A stretch of 7,993 nucleotides of DNA from Methanocorpusculum sp. (lineage in GTDB: Archaea > Halobacteriota > Methanomicrobia > Methanomicrobiales > Methanocorpusculaceae): positions 1 to 7,993 of the forward strand of contig JAFZFW010000129.1 in NCBI GenBank assembly GCA_017555685.1. Direction: 5' to 3'. The stretch's first letter is position 1. The number at the start of each line of letters is the position of its first letter. The translations under genes were made by a program, and so were the position numbers. The notes beneath the pieces were generated by a model, which saw only the letters and a list, made by a program, of their open reading frames with translations, ran no database searches and had not been told where the DNA came from. Below, one piece after another: positions 5,885 through 7,993 of the stretch.

Positions 5885-6974
5885 GATGAACGAGAGAGAT
5901 ATTGCAACAAGAAAACGGCTGATGGAAATCGCCAAAGTCTGGTATGACCAGATTGGCGGGGGCGATGTCCCGTCCATCACTCTTCCGACCAGAACCAAAC
6001 ACAACATCGCCTATGATGATGACTCCGAGGTCTGGAAGTATGGAGAAAAGGAAAGTACGAGAAACGCCGGCACGGTAAAGTCCTCGATTCAGATGCTGAA
6101 GATGGCATATGTGATGGACTTCATCAAGATGCAGCTGCAGGAAAACCGTTCATCTACCTTAAGAGAAATGTATTACATCTCGGAAGGCTGGAAGCAGGCA
6201 AAATTCCATGCGCAAAACGAGAGTAACTATCTGGTAGAAGATCTGGAAATCATCACCAACCTGCAGCGCGAGTTCTTCCACATGCGTCCGGAAGAAGACG
6301 GAGCATCCATCTTCGGTCCGATCCGGGTACGGGAAAACACCCGCCGCGGATTAAAGGAGATTCACTGTCAGGATGATGTAGGAGAAGCCGGATACAACAT
6401 CCCGAACAATGTGGAAAATGTTGAACTCGTTGACCATGATGCATCCTGTGTTATAGCGATTGAGACTGGTGGTATGTTCTCCCGTCTGCAGGAGAACGGG
6501 TTTGACGAGCAGTACGATACGGTGCTCGTTCACTTAAAAGGTCAGCCTGCCCGTGCTACCCGCCGTATGCTCAAGCGTATGAACGAAGAACTCGGTATCC
6601 CGATTGTGGTGTTCACTGACGGTGATCCGTGGTCATACCGTATTTACGCATCCGTTGCCTACGGTTCGATTAAGGCGGCACACATGTCCGAGCTTCTGGC
6701 AACTCCTTCTGCACATTTCATCGGCGTAAAACCGTCGGATATCCAGCGCTACAACCTGCCGGCAGACAAACTCTCGGAAAAGGATGTCGAGGCATTAAAG
6801 GCAGAACTCACCGACCCGCGCTTTGGAAGCGACTTCTGGAAGAATGAGATTAACCTGCAGCTGAAGATGGGCTTAAAGTCTGAACAGCAGGCATTCGCCA
6901 GTCATGGTCTGGACTTCGTCACCAAAGAGTATCTGCCGGAGATGCTCTCCGAGATCGGGGTGCTGAAACGATGA
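5877..6974 (+). CDS. top6A: DNA topoisomerase VI subunit A (Spo11-like DNA cleavage subunit)
   Basis: This subunit cuts and rejoins DNA for topoisomerase VI and is the relative of eukaryotic Spo11. From the ATG at 5877 it has 365 residues, normal for the family. The winged-helix (CAP) domain carries SSTLREMYY (92-100); the covalent DNA-linking tyrosine is Tyr99 or Tyr100, most likely Tyr100 by comparison with Spo11. The Toprim domain has AIETGGMF (194-201) with Glu196, and FTDGDPW (246-252) with Asp248 and Asp250 as magnesium ligands. [14 protein letters not shown] (219-232) is also typical. The start overlaps the top6B stop by 8 bp, and the end shares ATGA with the next gene, so synthesis of A probably follows that of B. 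All catalytic residues are intact. Confidence 0.96.
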   Translation: MSEMNERDIATRKRLMEIAKVWYDQIGGGDVPSITLPTRTKHNIAYDDDSEVWKYGEKESTRNAGTVKSSIQMLKMAYVMDFIKMQLQENRSSTLREMYYISEGWKQAKFHAQNESNYLVEDLEIITNLQREFFHMRPEEDGASIFGPIRVRENTRRGLKEIHCQDDVGEAGYNIPNNVENVELVDHDASCVIAIETGGMFSRLQENGFDEQYDTVLVHLKGQPARATRRMLKRMNEELGIPIVVFTDGDPWSYRIYASVAYGSIKAAHMSELLATPSAHFIGVKPSDIQRYNLPADKLSEKDVEALKAELTDPRFGSDFWKNEINLQLKMGLKSEQQAFASHGLDFVTKEYLPEMLSEIGVLKR

Positions 6975-7558
6975 TGCCGGAGATTCTTCCTGGACACTTC
7001 TGGCAGGCCAACTCGTACCTTGTCGGAAACACCCTTATCGACGCAGGCATTGACCCGGAACGCATTCTTCCCTACAAGGACCAAATCAAAAACATCGTCC
7101 TCACTCACGGACACTTCGACCACACGGTAAGTGCAAACAGAATCGCTGAACTCACCAATGCGGATATCTACATCGGTGAGTTCGACCTCCCTTTCCTTAC
7201 TGACTCGTCGCTGTCTCTCTCCACGCACTTCGGCTCTCCACAGATTCCAATCAAGGCAAAGCCGCTGAAGGATGGAGATGTAATCGACGGCTTTACTGTC
7301 TATCACACACCCGGACACACCGGCGGCTCCATATGTCTCTTCCGTGAAGAAGACGGCGTCTTAATCGCCGGAGATACTATCTTCCCGGGAGGTTCCTACG
7401 GCAGGTATGACTTCCCGACCAGCAGTTTCGAAGATCTCAGAAACTCGGTCTCCCGCATGGCTGAGCTTGCAGTTGAATCACTCTGGAGCGGACACGGAGA
7501 TCCGGTTCCTGCAGGAGCAAAGGCACATGTGATGATGTCGGAGCGGAATCTCTTCTAA
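6971..7558 (+). CDS. Metallo-beta-lactamase-fold hydrolase, glyoxalase II-like
   Basis: This 195-residue protein has a single metallo-beta-lactamase domain. Metal-binding residues are all visible: THGHFDH (45-51, His46, His48, Asp50, His51), PGHTGG (114-119, His116), AGDTIF (133-138, Asp135) and SGHGDP (173-178, His175). That is a full two-metal set, so it should be an active hydrolase. The closest general type is glyoxalase II, but the C-terminal glutathione-binding domain of true glyoxalase II is absent, and archaea of this kind do not use glutathione, so the substrate is unknown. The ATG at 6971 overlaps the top6A stop (ATGA, 6971-6974); the ATG at 6974 is an alternative. A G-rich stretch, GGGGTG at 6957-6962, may serve as ribosome-binding site. 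It is co-transcribed with top6BA by layout. Confidence 0.88.
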   Translation: MMPEILPGHFWQANSYLVGNTLIDAGIDPERILPYKDQIKNIVLTHGHFDHTVSANRIAELTNADIYIGEFDLPFLTDSSLSLSTHFGSPQIPIKAKPLKDGDVIDGFTVYHTPGHTGGSICLFREEDGVLIAGDTIFPGGSYGRYDFPTSSFEDLRNSVSRMAELAVESLWSGHGDPVPAGAKAHVMMSERNLF

Positions 7559-7560
7559 GC

Positions 7561-7992
7561 ATGCAGAAAGGAATCTATGCTCTTATCCTCCGCCTTGATG
7601 AACCCAAAGACATCCGCATCGGTGCTTTGGGCTGCATCTTTTTTCAACCTGGATACTACATCTATGCCGGCTCAGCTTTAGGTTCCGGCGGACTTTCCCG
7701 TGTTTCACGGCACATCCGCTTTTACCGCGAACGATACCGCAAAGCCAAATGGCATATCGACTACCTCATGGAAGAAGCCGTGCTCGAGAAAACCATCTGC
7801 GCAGGAACTGCAGAGCGGCTTGAGTGTGTCTTAGCTTCCGGTATCGGAAAAGACTGTGTTCTCCGGTTCGGCTGTTCAGACTGTGACTGTGCAAGCCATC
7901 TGTTTTACCGCGAGGAAGAACCGACAGCAGAGATTCTTGCGGTTTTTGAAAAACTGGGACTGCACGCGGTTGAGCATGTGGTAGTGAAGTAA
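7561..7992 (+). CDS. DUF123 / GIY-YIG-like protein, stand-alone
   Basis: This 143-residue protein looks like the archaeal DUF123 family, a distant branch of the GIY-YIG nuclease fold. KGIYALIL (3-10) and YYIYAGSALG (32-41) correspond to the GIY and YIG strands. They are followed by GGLSRVSRHIR (43-53), with Arg47 and His51 in places where GIY-YIG enzymes carry a conserved Arg and His. KWHIDYL (63-69) and the cysteine-rich GCSDCDCASHLFY (104-116) are further DUF123-type signatures. In several archaea this domain is fused to endonuclease III; here it stands alone at a complete length. Nuclease activity is not shown, and the catalytic glutamate of GIY-YIG enzymes is not clearly identifiable. It starts 2 bp after the previous stop with only a weak ribosome-binding site, and ends 1 bp before the window edge. 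Confidence 0.82.
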   Translation: MQKGIYALILRLDEPKDIRIGALGCIFFQPGYYIYAGSALGSGGLSRVSRHIRFYRERYRKAKWHIDYLMEEAVLEKTICAGTAERLECVLASGIGKDCVLRFGCSDCDCASHLFYREEEPTAEILAVFEKLGLHAVEHVVVK

Positions 7993-7993
7993 C

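Noticed and set aside
1..7993. Search for insertion sequences, integrases, toxin-antitoxin pairs, restriction or phage-defence genes
   Set aside because: All long coding frames are accounted for by housekeeping, transport, surface or small unknown proteins. No inverted terminal repeats, target duplications or defence domains were seen by eye. The tRNA-Ser shows no repeated 3' fragment in the window that would mark an integration site.

Overview
The window is archaeal, most likely from a methanogen of the Methanomicrobiales; a Methanocorpusculum-like genome is a guess from gene content and a GC content that looks close to 50%. The archaeal assignment rests on several signs: an adjacent DNA topoisomerase VI B-A gene pair, a tRNA-Ser gene with no encoded CCA, A/T-rich TATA-type boxes a fixed distance before genes that lack Shine-Dalgarno sites, and a secreted repeat protein with an archaeosortase-type C-terminal tail. 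No database was searched, so all family names come from motifs read by eye.

Left part (1-2424, all on the minus strand). A CLC-family chloride channel/transporter gene runs off the left edge (1-909). Next is a secreted, probably surface-anchored GLUG-repeat protein (979-2277). Then comes a tRNA-Ser with anticodon UGA (2341-2424). Each seems to have its own promoter. The GLUG gene's promoter carries a 7-7-7 perfect-arm inverted repeat that overlaps a TATA-like box, which suggests a regulated surface protein.

Middle (2425-2532). This 108-bp divergent intergenic region holds the promoter of the tRNA gene on one strand and that of the plus-strand gene cluster on the other.

Right part (2533-7992, all plus). 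Six tightly packed genes follow: a 109-aa three-helix membrane protein of unknown function, hisS (histidyl-tRNA synthetase), top6B and top6A (the two subunits of topoisomerase VI), a glyoxalase-II-like metallo-beta-lactamase hydrolase, and a stand-alone DUF123/GIY-YIG-like protein. Junctions are abutting or overlapping (0, -14, -8, -4 and +2 bp). The ribosome-binding sites for top6B and top6A lie inside the ends of the genes before them. This is an operon layout with likely translational coupling, which would help make the A and B subunits in balanced amounts. The cluster joins translation and DNA topology housekeeping genes to two proteins of undefined role.

Most of the window is ordinary chromosomal backbone. 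I see no insertion sequence, CRISPR array, integrase, toxin-antitoxin pair or defence system. The points most worth a second look are the operator-like dyad before the GLUG gene, the altered ion-pathway residues of the CLC protein, and the unexplained members of the hisS-top6 operon.
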